Source: Eutreptiella sp. 'Long Island Sound 2002'
Taxonomy: Eukaryota > Euglenozoa > Euglenophyceae > Eutreptiales > Eutreptiaceae
Direction of reading: 5' to 3'
DNA length: 64,000 nt
Assembly (NCBI GenBank): GCA_964036045.1
Contig: OZ038398.1
Coordinates: forward strand, 24,236,052-24,300,051
Shown here piece after piece: positions 1-12,438 of this stretch. The notes under the pieces are model-generated. The model was given only the letters and a program-made list of their open reading frames with translations. It did no database searches and was not told the DNA's origin. Position 1 is the first letter of the stretch. Each line of letters begins with the position of its first letter. The position numbers and the translations under genes were made by a program.

Positions 1-1605
1 ACATGTTCCGGAAGCACCGGAACATGTTCCGGAAGCACCGGAACATGTTTCCGGAAGGACCTGAACATGTTTCCGGAAGCGCCGGAACATGTCCCGGAAG
101 CGCCGGAACATGTTCCAGAAGCGCCGGAACATGTTCCGGAAGGACCGGAACATGTTCCGGAAGGACCGGAACATGTTCCGGAAGGACCCGAACATGTTCC
201 GGAAGGACCGGAACATGTTCCGGAAGCGCCGGAACATGTTCCGGAAGCACCGGAACATGTTCCGGAAGCACCGGAACATGTTCCAGAAGAGCCGGAACAT
301 GTTCCGGAGGCGCCGGAACATGTTCCGGAAGCGCCGGAACATGTTCCGGAAGGACCGGAACATGTTCCGGAAGCGCCGGCACACGTTCCGGAAGCGCCAG
401 AACATGTTCCGGAAGCGCCGGAACATGTTCCGGAAGGACCGGAACATGTTCCGGAAGCGCCGGAACATGTTCCGGAAGCACCGGAACATGTTCCGGAAGC
501 ACCGGAACATGTTCCAGAAGAGCCGGAACATGTTCCGGAGGCGCCGGAACATGTTCCGGAAGCGCCGGAACATGTTCCGGAAACTCCGGAACATGTTCCG
601 GAAGGACCGGAACATGTTCCGGAAGCGCCGGAACATGTTCCGGAAGGACCGGAACATGTTCCGGAAGCGCCGGAACATGTTCCGGAAGGACCGGAACATG
701 TTCCGGAAGGACCGGAACATGTTCCGGAAGCACCGGAACATGTTCCGGAAGCACCGGAACATGTTCCGGAAGCACCGGAACATGTTCCGGAAGCACCGGA
801 ACATGTTTCCGGAAGGACCGGAACATGTTCCGGAGGGACCGGAACGTGTTCCGGAAGGACCGGCACATGTTCTGGAAGCGCCGGCACATGTTCCGGAAGC
901 GCCGGAACATCTTCCGGAAGGACCGGAACATGTTCCGGAAGGACCGGAACATGTTCTGGAAGCGCCGGAACATCTTCCGGAAGCACCGGAACATGTTCCG
1001 GAAGGATCGGAACATGTTCTGATGCTTCCGGAACATATTCCGAAAGCACCGGAACATGTTCCGGAAACACCGGAACATGTTCCGGAAGCGCCGGAACATG
1101 TTCCGGAAGCGCCGGAACATGTTCCGGAAGGACCGGAACATGTTCCGGAAGGACCGGAACATGTTCCGGAAGCGCCGGAACATGTTCCGGAAGCGCCGGA
1201 ACATGTTCCGGAAACACCGGAACATGTTCCGGAAGGACCGGAACATGTTCCGGAAGGACCCGAACATGTTCCGGAATCCCCGGAACATGTTCCGGAAGCA
1301 CCGGAACATGTTCCGGAAGCACCGGAACATGTTCCAGAAGAGCCGGAACATGTTCCGGAGGCGCCGGAACATGTTCCGGAAGCGCCGGAACATGTTCCGG
1401 AAACTCCGGAACATGTTCCGGAAGGACCGGAACATGTTCCGGAAGCGCCGGAACATGTTTCGGAAGGACCGGAACATGTTCCGGTACCGGAACATGTTCC
1501 GGAAGCACCGGAACATGTTCCAATGCTTCCGGAACATGTTCCGAAAGCACCGGAACATGTTCCGGAAGCACCGGAACATGTTCCGGAAGCACCGGAACAT
1601 CTTCC

Positions 1606-1660
1606 GGAAGCGTCGGAACATGTTCCGGAAGGACCGGAACATGTTCCCGGAAGCGCCGGA
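1606..1660 (+). repeat. Higher-order marker cassette (example copy)
   Basis: This is a recurrent string: an ACATCTTCC variant, spacer AAGCG followed by TCGG, a normal AAGGA unit, then a 22-bp unit with TTCCCGG. Copies in the + orientation begin near 3,666, 4,319, 7,052, 7,684, 15,126, 19,047, 19,528, 20,350, 20,856, 23,419, 29,538, 30,149, 31,267 and 32,928. Shorter or variant versions lie near 22,342, 24,534, 42,599, 44,931, 46,479 and 48,238. It is usually preceded by CCGATGCTT and CCGAAAGCA spacers. It marks the ends of higher-order repeats and gives the array a directional reference. Confidence 0.75.
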
Positions 1661-3435
1661 ACATGTTCCGGTGCTTCCGGAACATGTTCCGGTGCTTCCG
1701 GAACATGTTCCGAAAGCACCGGAACATCTTCCGGAAGCGTCGGAACATGTTCCGGATGGACCGGAACATGTTCCGGAAGGACCGGAACATGTTACGGAAG
1801 CACCGGAACATGTTCCGGAAGCACCGGAACATATTCCGCAAGGATCGGAACATGTTCCGGAAGCCCCGGAACATGTTCCGGAAGCGCCGGAACATGTTCC
1901 GGAAGGACCGGAACGTGTTCCGGAAGGACCGGCACATGTTTTGGAAGCGCCGGCACATGTTCCGGAAGCGCCGGGACATGTTCCGGAAGCACCGGAACAT
2001 GTTCCGGAAGCGCCGGAACATGTTCTGGAAGGACCGGAACATGTTCCGGGAGCGCCGGAACATGTTCCGGAAGCACCGGAACATGTTCCGGAAGGACCGG
2101 AACATGTTCCGGAAGCACCGGAACATCTTCCGGAAGCCGTGGAACATGTTCCGGAAGGACCGGAACATGTTCCGGAAGCACCGGAACATGTTCCGGAAGC
2201 GCCGGAACATGTTCCGGAAGCGCCGGAACATGTTCCGGAAACGCCGGAACATGTTCCGGAAGCACCGGAACATGTTCCTGAAGCGCCGGAACATGTTCCG
2301 GAAGGACCGGAACATGTTCCGGAAGCGCCGGAACATGTTGCGGAAGCACCGGAACATGTTCCGGAGGCACCGGAACATGTTCCGGAGGCGCCGGAACATG
2401 TTCCGGAAGCGCCGGAACATGTTCCGGAAGGACCGGAACATGTTCCGGAAGCGCCGGAACATGTTCCGGATGGACCGGAACATGTTCTGGAAGCGCCGGA
2501 ACATGTTCCGGAAGGACCGGAACATGTTCCGGAAGGACCGGAACATGTTCCGGAAGCACCGGAACATGTTCCGGAAGCGCCGGAACATGTTCCGGAAGCA
2601 CCGGAACATGTTCCAGAAGAGCCGGAACATCTTCCGGAAGCACCGGAACATGTTCCGGAAGGATCGGAACATGTTCCGATGCTTCCGGAACATATTCCGA
2701 AAGCACCGGAACATGTTCCGGAAGCCCCGGAACATGTTCTGGAAGCGCCGGAACATGTTCCGGAAGCGCCAGAACATGTTCCGGAAGGACCGGAACGTGT
2801 TCCGGAAGGACCGGCACATGTTCTGGAAGCGCCGGCACATGTTCCGGAAGCGCCGGAAAATGTTCCGGAAGCGCCGGAACATGTTCCGGAAGGACCGGAA
2901 CATGTTCCGGAAGCGCCGAGACATGTTCCGGAAGCGCCGGAACATGTTCCGGAAGCACCGGAACATGTTCCGGAAGCGCCGGAACATGTTCCGGAAGCGC
3001 CGGAACATGTTCCGGAAGCACCGGAACATGTTCCTGAAGGACCGGAACATGTTCCGGAAGCACCGGAACATCTTCCGGAGGCACCGGAACACGTTCCGGA
3101 GGCACCGGAACATGTTCCGGAAGGACCGGAACATGTTCCGGAAGGACCGGAACATGTTTCGGAAGCACCGGAACATGTTCCGGAAGCGCGGGAACATGTT
3201 CCGGAAACACCGGAACATGTTCCGCAAGCACCGGAACATGTTCCGGGAGCGCCGGAACATGTTCCGGAAACACCGGAACATGTTCCGGAAGCACCGGGAC
3301 ATGTTCCGGAAGCGCCGGAATATGTTCCGGAAGCGCCGGAACATGTTCCGGAAGGACCGGAACATGTTCCGGAAGCGCCGGAACATGTTCCGGAAGGACC
3401 CGAACATGTTCCGGAAGGACCGGAACATGTTCCGG

Positions 3436-3540
3436 TGCTTCCGGAACATGTTCCGGTGCTTCCGGAACATGTTCCGGTGCTTCCGGGAACATGTTCCGGT
3501 CCTTCCGGAACATGTTCCGACGCTTCCGGAAGATGTTCCG
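3436..3540 (-). repeat. Inverted tract of five satellite units with flipped marker
   Basis: Within an array of forward spacers, this tract has TGCTT three times, then TCCTT and CGCTT, the reverse complements of AAGCA, AAGGA and AAGCG. Its extra-base unit, TCCGGGAAC near 3,481-3,489, and the variant AGATGTTCC near 3,531-3,539 are the reverse complement of the marker found at 1,606 and elsewhere (ACATCTTCC, AAGCGTCGG, then TTCCCGG). Both breakpoints fall in palindromes. Confidence 0.8.
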
Positions 3541-4439
3541 CAAGCGCCGGAACATGTTCCGGAAGGACCGGAACATGTTCCGGAAGCACCGGAACATGTT
3601 GCGGAAGGGCCGGAACATGTTCCGATGCTTCCGGAACATGTTCCGAAAGCACCGGAACATCTTCCGGAAGCGTCGGAACATGTTCCGGAAGGACCGGAAC
3701 ATGTTCCCGGAAGCGCTGGAACATGTTCCCGGAAGCGCCGCAACATGTTCCGGAAGCACCGGAACATGTTCCGGAGGCACCGGAACATGTTCCGGAAGCA
3801 CCGGAACATGTTCCGGAAGCGCCGGAACATGTTCCGGAAGCGCCGGAACATCTTCCGGAAGCGCCGGAACATGTTCCGGAAGCACCGGAATATGTTCCGG
3901 AAGCGCCGGAACATGTTCCGGAAGCGCCGGAACATCTTCCGGAAGCGCCGGAACATGTTCCGGAAGGATCGGAACATGTTCCGATGCTTCCGGAACATGT
4001 TCCGAAAGCACCGGAACATGTTCCCGAAGCCCCGGAACATGTTCCGGAAGCGCCGGAACATGTTCCGCAGGCGCCGGAAAATGTTCCGGAAGGACCGGAA
4101 CATGTTCCCGAAGGACCGGATCATGTTCCGGAAGCGCGGGCACATGTTCCGGAAGGACCGGAACATGTTCCGGAAGGACCGGAACATGTTCCGGAAGCGC
4201 CGGAACATGTTCCGGAAGCACCGGAACATGTTCCGGAAGCACCGGAACTTGTTCCGGAAGCGCCGGAACATGTTCCTAAAGCACCGGAACATGTTCCGGA
4301 AGCACCGGAACATCTTCCGGAAGCGTCGGAACATGTCCCGGAAGGACCGGAACATGTTCCCGGAAGCGCTGGAACATGTTCCCGGAAGCGCCGGAACATG
4401 TTCCGGAAGCACCAGAACATGCTCCGGAAGCGCCGGAAC

Positions 4440-6290
4440 ATGTTCCGGAAGCGCCGGAACATGTTCCGGAAGCAGCGGAACATGTTCCGGAAGCACCGGA
4501 ACATGTTCCGGAATCGCCGGAACATCTTCCGGAAGCACCGGAACATGTTCCGGAAGGACCGGAACATCTTCCGGAAGCGCCGGAACATGTTCCGGAAGCG
4601 CCGGAACATGTTCCGGAAGGACCCGAACATGTTCCGGAAGGACCGGAACATCTTCCGGAAGCAGCGGAACATGTTCCGGAAGCGCCGGAACATGTTCCGG
4701 AAGGACCCGAACATGTTCCGGAGGCGCCGCAACATGTTCCGGAAGCACCGGAACATGTTCCGGAAGCACCGGAACATGTTCCGGAAGGACCAGAACATGT
4801 TTCGGAAGCGCCGGAACATGTTCCGGAAGCGCCGGAACATGTTCCGGAAGCGCCGGAACATGTTCCGGAAGCACCGGAACATGTTCCGGAAGGACCGGAA
4901 CATGTTCCGGAAGGACCGGAACATGTTCCGGAAGCGCCGGAACATGTTCCGGAAGGACCGGAACATGTTCCGGAAGGACCGGAACATGTTCCGGAAGGAC
5001 CGGAACATGTTCCGGAAGCGCCGGAACATGTTCCGGAAAGACCGGAACATGTTCCGGAAGGACCGGAACATGTTCCGGAAGCGCCGGAACATGTTCCGGA
5101 AGGACCGGAACATGTTCCGGAAGGACCGGAACATGTTCCCGAAGCACCGGAACATGTTCCGGAAGGACCGGAACATGTTCCGGAAGCGCCGGAACATGTT
5201 CCGGAAGGACCGGAACATGTTCCGGAAGCGCCGGAACATGTTCCGGAAGCGCCGGAACATGTTCCGGAAGCAGCGGAACATGTTCCGGAAGCACCGGAAC
5301 ATTTTCCGGAATCGCCGGAACATCTTCCGGAAGCACCGGAACATGTTCCGGAAGGACCGGAACATCTTCCGGAAGCGCCGGAACATGTTCCGGAAGCGCC
5401 GGAACATGTTCCGGAAGGACCCGAACATGTTCCGGAAGGACCGGAACATCTTCCGGAAGCAGCGGAACATGTTCCGGAAGCGCCGGAACATGTTCCGGAA
5501 GGACCCGAACATGTTCCGGAGGCGCCGCAACATGTTCCGGAAGCACCGGAACATGTTCCGGAAGCACCGGAACATGTTCCGGAAGCGCCAGAACACGTTC
5601 CGGAAGCACCGGAACATGTTCCGGAAGCGCCGCAACATGTTCCGGAAGGACCGGAACATGTTCCGGAAGCACCGGAACATGTTCCGGAAGGACCAGAACA
5701 TGTTTCGGAAGCGCCGGAACATGTTCCGGAAGCGCCGGAACATGTTCTGGAAGCGCCGGAACATGTTCCGGAAGCACCGGAACATGTTCCGGAAGGACCG
5801 GAACATGTTCCGGAAGGACCGGAACATGTTCCGGAAGCGCCGGAACATGTTCCGGAAGCACCGGAACATGTTCCGGAAGCGCCGGAACATGTTCCGGAAG
5901 CACCGGAACATGTTCCGGAAGGACCGGAACATGTTCCGGAAGGACCGGAACATGTTCCGATGCTTCCGGAACATGTTCCGGAAGGACCGGAACATGTCCC
6001 GGAAGCGCCGGAACATGTTCCGGAAGGACCGGAACATGTTCCGGAAGGACCGGAACATGTTCCGGAAGCGCCGGAACATGTTCCGGAAGGACCGGAACAT
6101 ATTCCGGAAGGACCGGAACATGTTCCGGAAGGACCGGAACATGTTCCGGAAGCGCCGGAACATGTTCCGGAAAGACCGGAACATGTTCCGGAAGGACCGG
6201 AACATGTTCCGGAAGCGCCGGAACATGTTCCGGAAGGACCGGAACATGTTCCGGAAGGACCGGAACATGTTCCCGAAGCACCGGAACATG
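4440..6290 (+). repeat. Higher-order duplication, offsets 798, 903 and 1,134 bp
   Basis: Shared rare units (AAGCAGCGG at 4,471 and 5,269; again at 4,660 and 5,458) give an offset of 798 bp, exactly 38 units. Further right the offset becomes 903 bp (43 units; AAGGACCAG at 4,785 and 5,688) and then 1,134 bp (54 units; AAAGACC at 5,037 and 6,171). The copies therefore differ by insertions of whole units. Confidence 0.75.
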
Positions 6291-9200
6291 TTCCGGAATC
6301 GCCGGAACATGTTCCGGAAGCACCGGAACATGTTCGGGAAGGGCCGGAACATGTTCCGGAAGCACCGGAACATGTTCCGGAAGCACCGGAACATGTTCCG
6401 CAAGCGCCGGAACATGTTCCCGGAAGCGCCGGATCATGTTCCGGAAGCACCGGAACATGTTCCGGAGGCACCGGAACATGTTCCGGAAGAACCGGAACAT
6501 GTTCCGGAAGAACCGGAACATGTTCCGGAAGCGCCGGAACATGTTCCGGAAGCGCCGGAACATCTTCCGGAAGCACCGGAACATGTTCCGGAAGGATCGG
6601 AACATGTTCCGGAAGCGCCGGAACATGTTCCGGAAGCGCCAGAAAATGTTTCGGAAGGACCGGAACATGTTCCGGAAGGACCGGAACATGTTCCGGAAGG
6701 ACCGGCACATGTTCCGGAAGGACCGGCACATGTTCCGGAAGCGCCGGCACATGTTCCAGAAGCGCCGGAACATGTTCCGGAAGCGCCAGAACATGTTCCG
6801 GAAGCGCCGGAACATGTTCCGGAAAGACCGGAACATGTTCCGGAAGGACCGGCACATGTTCCGGAAGGACCGGCACATGTTCCGGAAGCGCCGGCACATG
6901 TTCCGGAAGCGCCGGCACATGTTCCGGAAGCGCCGGAACATGTTCCGGAAGCGCCGGCACATGTTCCGAAAGCACCGGAACATGTTCCGGAAGGACCGGA
7001 ACATGTTCCGAAAGCACCGGAACATGTTCCGGAAGCACCGGAACATCTTCCGGAAGCGTCGGAACATGTTCCGGAAGGACCGGAACATGTTCCCGGAAGC
7101 GCCGGAACATGTTCCCGGAAGCGCCGGAACATGTTCCGGAAGCACCGGAACATGTTCCGGAGGCACCGGAACATGTTCCGGAAGCACCGGAACATGTTCC
7201 GGAAGCGCCGGAACATGTTCCGGAAGCGCCGGAACATCTTCCGGAAGCGCCGGAACATGTTCCGGAAGGATCGGAACATGTTCCGATGCTTCCGGAACAT
7301 GTTCCGAAAGCACCGGAACATGTTCCCGAAGCCCCGGAACATGTTCCGGAAGCGCCGGAACATGTTCCGCAGGCGCCGGAAAATGTTCCGGAAGGACCGG
7401 AACATCTTCCCGAAGGACCGGAACATGTTCCGGAAGGACCGGCACATGTTCCGGAAGGACCGGCACATGCTCCGGAAGCGCCGGCACATGTTCCGGAAGC
7501 GCGGGCACATGTTCCGGAAGGACCGGAACATGTTCCGGAAGGACCGGAACATGTTCCGGAAGCGCCGGAACATGTTCCGGAAGCACCGGAACATGTTCCG
7601 GAAGCACCGGAACATGTTCCGGAAGCGCCGGAACATGTTCCTAAAGCACCGGAACATGTTCCGGAAGCACCGGAACATCTTCCGGAAGCGTCGGAACATG
7701 TCCCGGAAGGACCGGAACATGTTCCCGGAAGCGCTGGAACATGTTCCCGGAAGCGCCGGAACATGTTCCGGAAGCACCAGAACATGTTCCGGAAGCGCCG
7801 GAACATGTTCCGGAAGCGCCGGAACATGTTTCGGAAGGACCGGAGCATGTTCCGGAAGCGCCGGAGCATTTTCCGGAAGCGCCGGAACATGTTCCGGAAG
7901 GACAGGAACATGTTCCGGAAGCACCGGAACATGTTCCGGAGGCACCGGAACATGTTTCGGAAGGGCCGGAACATGTTCCGGAAGGACCGGAACATGTTCC
8001 GGAAGGACCGGAACATGTTCCGGAATCGCCGGAACATGTTCCGGAATCGCCGGAACATGTTCCGGAAGGACCGGAACATGTTCCGGAAGCGCCGGAACAT
8101 GTTCCGGAAGCGCCGGAACATGTTCCGGAAGGACCCGAACATGTTCCGGAAGGACCGGAACATCTTCCGGAAGCACCGGAACATGTTCCGGAAGCGCCGG
8201 AACATGTTCCGGAAGGACCCGAACATGTTCCGGAGGCGCCGCACCATGTTCCGGAAGCACCGGAACATGTTCCGGAAGGACCGGAACATGTTTCGGAAGC
8301 GCCGGAACATGTTCCGGAAGGACCGGAACATGTTCCGGCGCTTCCGGAACATGTTCCGGAAGCGCCGGAACATCTTCCGGAAGCGCCGGAACATGTTCCG
8401 GAAGCACCGGAACATGTTCCGGAAGCACCGGAACATGTTCCGGAAGGACCGGAACATGTTCCGATGCTTCCGGAACATGTTCCGGAAGCACCGGAACATG
8501 TTCCGGAAGCGCCGGAACATGTTCCGGAAGGACCGGAACATGTTCCGGAAGGACCGGAACATGTTCCGGAAGCGCCGGAACATGTTCCGGAAGGACCGGA
8601 ACATGTTCCGGAAGGACCGGAACATGTTCCGGAAGCGCCGGAACATGTTCCGGAAAGACCGGAACATGTTCCGGAAGGACCGGAACATGTTCCGGAAGCG
8701 CCGGAACATGTTCCGGAAGGACCGGAACATGTTCCGGAAGCGCCGAGACATGTTCCCGAAGCACCGGAACATGTTCCGGAAGGACCGGAACATGTTCCGG
8801 AAGCGCCGGAACATGTTCCGGAAGGACCGGAACATGTTCCGGAAGCGCCGGAACATGTTCCGGAAGCACCGGAACATGTTCCGGAAGGACCGGAACATGT
8901 TCCGGAAGCACCGGAACATGTTCCGGAAGCACCGGAACATGTTCCGGAAGGGCCGGAACATGTTCCGGAAGCACCGGAACATGTTCCGGAAGGGCCGGAA
9001 CATGTTCCGGAAGCACCGGAACATGTTCCGGAAGCACCGGAACATGTTCCGCAAGCGCCGGAACATGTTCCCGGAAGCGCCGGATCATGTTCCGGAAGCA
9101 CCGGAACATGTTCCGGAGGCACCGGAACATGTTCCGCAAGCACCGGAACATGTTCCGGAAGCGCCGGAACATGTTCCGGAAGCGCCGGAACATCTTCCGG

Positions 9201-9395
9201 AAGCACCGGAACATGTTCCGGAAGGATCGGAACATGTTCCGGAAGCGCCGGAACATGTTCCGGAAGCGCCAGAACATGTTCCGGAAGGACCGGAACATGT
9301 TCCGGAAGGACCGGAACATGTTCCGGAAGGACCGGCACATGTTCCGGAAGGACCGGCACATGTTCCGGAAGCGCCGGCACATGTTCCGGAAGCGC

Positions 9396-10790
9396 CGGCA
9401 CAGCACATGTTCCGAAAGGACCGGAACATGTTCCGGAAGGACCGGAACATGTTCCGGAAGGACCGGAACATGTTCCGGAAACACCGGAACATGTTCCGGA
9501 AGCACCGGAACATGTTCCGGAAGGACCGGAACATGTTCCGGAAGGACCGGAACATGTTCCGGAAGGACCGGAACATGTTCCGGAAGGACCGGAACATGTT
9601 CTGGAAGGACCGGAAGATGTTCCGGAAGCGCCGGAACATGTTCCGGAAAGACCGGAACATGTTCCGGAAGGACCGGAACATGTTCCGGAAGCGTCGGAAC
9701 ATGTTCCGGAAGGACCGGAACATGTTCCGGAAAAGCCGAGACATGTTCCCGAAGCACCGGAACATGTTCCGGAAGGACCGGAACATGTTCCGGAAGGACC
9801 GGAACATGTTCCGGAAGGACCGGAACATGTTCCGGAAGGACCGGAACATGTTCCGGAAGGACCGGAACATGTTCCGGAAGGACCGGAAGATGTTCCGGAA
9901 GCGCCGGAACATGTTCCGGAAAGACCGGAACATGTTCCGGAAGGACCGGAACATGTTCCGGAAGCGTCGGAACATGTTCCGGAAGGACCGGAACATGTTC
10001 CGGAAAAGCCGAGACATGTTCCCGAAGCACCGGAACGTGTTCCGGAAGGACCGGAACATGTCCCGGAAGCGCCGGAACATGTTCCGGAAGGATCGGAACA
10101 TGTTCCGGAAGCACCGGAACATGTTCCGGAAGCACCGGAACATGTTCCGGAAGCACCGGAACATGTTCCGGAAGCACCGGAACATGTTCCGGAAGCGCCG
10201 GAACATGTTCCGGAAGCGCCGGAACATCTTCCGGAAGCACCGGAACATGTTCCGGAAGGATCGGAACATGTTCCGGAAGCGCCGGAACATGTTCCGGAAG
10301 CGCCGGCACATGTTCCGGAAGCGCCGGCACAGCACATGTTCCGGAAGGACCGGAACATGTTCCGGAAGGACCGGAACATGTTCCGGAAGGACCGGAACAT
10401 GTTCCGGAAACACCGGAACATGTTCCGGAAGCACCGGAACATGTTCCGGAAGCACCGGAACATGTTCCGGAAGCGCCGGAACATGTTCCGGAAGGAACCG
10501 GAACATGTTCCGGAAGGACCGGAACATGTTCCGGAAGCGCCGGAACATGTTCCGGAAGGACCGGAACATGTTCCGGAAGGACCGGAAGATGTTCCGGAAG
10601 CGCCGGAACATGTTCCGGAAAGACCGGAACATGTTCCGGAAGGACCGGAACATGTTCCGGAAGCGTCGGAACATGTTCCGGAAGGACCGGAACATGTTCC
10701 GGAAAAGCCGAGACATGTTCCCGAAGCACCGGAACATGTTCCGGAAGGACCGGAACATGTCCCGGAAGCGCCGGAACATGTTCCGGAAGG
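9396..10790 (+). repeat. Higher-order duplications at 9.4-10.8 kb
   Basis: The unusual unit GGCACAGCACATG occurs at about 9,397 and 10,326 (offset about 929 bp). The rare spacer string AAAAGCCGAGACATG, followed by TTCCCGAAGC, occurs at 9,731, 10,004 (offset 273 bp, 13 units) and 10,703. These are nested duplications. Confidence 0.7.
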
Positions 10791-11620
10791 ATCGGAACAT
10801 GTTCCGGAAGCACCGGAACATGTTCCGGAAGCACCGGAACATGTTCAAGAAGGGCCGGAACATGTTCCGGAAGCACCGGAACATGTTCCGGAAGCGCCGG
10901 AACATGTTCCCGGAAGCGCCGGAACATGTTCCGGAAGCACCGGAACATGTTCCGGAGGCACCGGAACATGTTCCGGAAGCACCGGAACATGTTCCGGAAG
11001 CGCCGGAACATGTACCGGAAGCGCCGGAACATGTTCCGGAAGGACCGGAACATGTTCCGGAAGGACCGGCACATGTTCTGGAAGGACCGGCACATGTTCC
11101 GGAAGCGCCGGAACATGTTCCGGAAGGACCGGAACATGTTCCGGAAGGACCGGAACATGTTCCGGAAGCGCCGGAACATGTTCCGGAAGCACCGGAACAT
11201 GTTCCGGAAGCACCGGAACATGTTCCGGAAGCGCCGGAACATGTTTCGGAAGGACCGGACCATGTTCCGGAAGCACCGGAACATGTTCCGGAAGCACCGG
11301 AACATGTTCCGGAAGGACCGGAACATGTTCCGGAAGCGCCGGAACATGTTCCGGAAGGACCCGAACATGTTCCGGAAGCACCGGAACATGTTCCGGAAGC
11401 ACCCGAACATGTTCCGGAAGGACCGGAACATGTTCCGGAAGCACCCGAACATGTTCCGGAAGGACCGGAACATGTTCCGGAAGCACCGGAACATGTTCAC
11501 GAAGGGCCGGAACATGTTCCGGAAGCACCGGAACATGTTCCCGGAGGCGCCGGAACATGTTCCGGAAGCGCCGGAAAATGTTCCGGAAGCGCCGGAACAT
11601 GTTCCGGAAGGACCGGAACT

Positions 11621-11643
11621 CCTGTTTACTGCAGGGAAACAGG
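11621..11643. other. Hairpin at the left end of the element
   Basis: CCTGTTT (11,621-11,627) and AAACAGG (11,637-11,643) form a perfect 7-bp inverted repeat with a 9-nt loop that contains CTGCAG. It lies one base inside the satellite junction, which suggests a structural end of the element. No equivalent hairpin was seen at the right end, where only a weaker 5-bp stem (CCTGG/CCAGG) lies at about 14,712-14,727. Confidence 0.5.
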
Positions 11644-11692
11644 GGTTTTACGCAGTTTTGTTATTGTTGTACACTGTCTCCATTTAGTTTCT

Positions 11693-11702
11693 TATTTAAA
11701 TA
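11693..11702 (+). promoter_or_regulatory. TATA-like box upstream of ORF1
   Basis: TATTTAAATA is an AT-rich 10-bp palindrome about 110 bp upstream of the ORF1 start, in an otherwise GC-balanced leader. Its placement fits a core promoter within the element's 5' leader, but there is no independent evidence of transcription. The rest of the leader (11,644-11,811) shows no other clear signal. Confidence 0.3.
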
Positions 11703-11811
11703 TTGCCTGGGGAGTCAAAAGGTGCAGGCCTGAGACTTCGAACAATCCTGTGATAGGCCCACCTTCCCTTCAAGCTTCTCCCCTTTTGCCTGTCGGTCGC
11801 TGCCCTTCAAC

Positions 11812-12438
11812 ATGTCGGAGTCCATCGATTTCCAGGATTATATCCTGGCGGGGCTGCAGGAGTCGGTGCGGGGAGATTCCCCGGCACGGGAATGGGCTCT
11901 GGCACGTACAAAGGTATTAAAGAGCCTTCGGGGACTGGGTGCCAGGCGTACCGAGTGGATACGGCAGTTCGCGGCTTCGGTTCAATTCTCGGGCGATGAG
12001 GATGCGTTTATTGAGTACATCATCGGATATGTCCTGACGGCTGGGGTATCTTTAAATGTGGAGACAGGCCTCTTTACTGCGAATGCCCAGGTGTCCCCGG
12101 GACCTCTTCATGACACGGCTCTGCAGACGCTCTTGGAAAACCAACAGAAAATGATCTCCGACTTGCATGCACAGGTCGCCAGCCTGACTTCTGCGCCAGC
12201 CAAACAGGAAATGGCGATACCTCCCCTGTCTCTTAAAGCTCTGTACGACCTGCACGTGGCGTACAACCACCCCCAGTGGGTGGTCCGCATGATTTGGTTT
12301 CTTCGTGCCATGGTCCTGCGTTTGCCGATCCCACAGCGCGAGATGAGGATGTCTGACAAGTGGGGCGACGAGCAACAGCGTGCCCTGCTGCTGGAGTTCT
12401 CCGATGCCCAGAAGGCGAATGACACGATGTGGACTTGA
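11812..12438 (+). CDS. ORF1, Gag-like by position, 208 aa, unrecognised
   Basis: This is an ATG-initiated frame with A at -3, closed upstream by a TGA at 11,731. The protein is acidic to neutral with a helical character. Residues 100-127 (around LQTLLENQQKMISDLHAQV) look like a short coiled coil, and residues 150-170 contain an aromatic-rich stretch (WVVRMIWFLRAMVLR) that might be a buried helix. No zinc knuckle, enzyme motif or signal peptide is visible and I do not recognise the family. As the first gene of a recombinase element it occupies the place of the structural Gag-like protein in DIRS/Ngaro elements; that role is inferred from position only. It ends at TGA 12,436-12,438 in an overlap with an open frame at -1, so the native protein may be longer (about 295 aa). 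Confidence 0.55.
   Translation: MSESIDFQDYILAGLQESVRGDSPAREWALARTKVLKSLRGLGARRTEWIRQFAASVQFSGDEDAFIEYIIGYVLTAGVSLNVETGLFTANAQVSPGPLHDTALQTLLENQQKMISDLHAQVASLTSAPAKQEMAIPPLSLKALYDLHVAYNHPQWVVRMIWFLRAMVLRLPIPQREMRMSDKWGDEQQRALLLEFSDAQKANDTMWT

Larger units (their letters stand above)
1..11619. repeat. 21-bp palindromic satellite, left array
   Basis: This is a continuous tandem array. Each unit is the 16-bp perfect palindrome CCGGAACATGTTCCGG plus a 5-bp spacer, mainly AAGCA, AAGGA or AAGCG. Most variation lies in the last two spacer bases; recurrent variants elsewhere include ACATCTT and ACATATT in the palindrome and TTCTGG or TTCCAG at its edges. Occasional units of 18, 20, 22 bp or other lengths shift the reading frame. 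No gene, RNA gene or other insertion is visible. The array stops at 11,617-11,619 (AAC), inside a palindrome, where the non-repetitive island begins. All long open frames here are by-products of a stop-free unit of seven codons. Confidence 0.97.

Noticed and set aside
1-11619. CRISPR array (palindromic repeats with spacers)
   Set aside because: Spacers are 5 bp and nearly identical, the repeat is too short, and there are no cas genes. This is a eukaryotic-type satellite.
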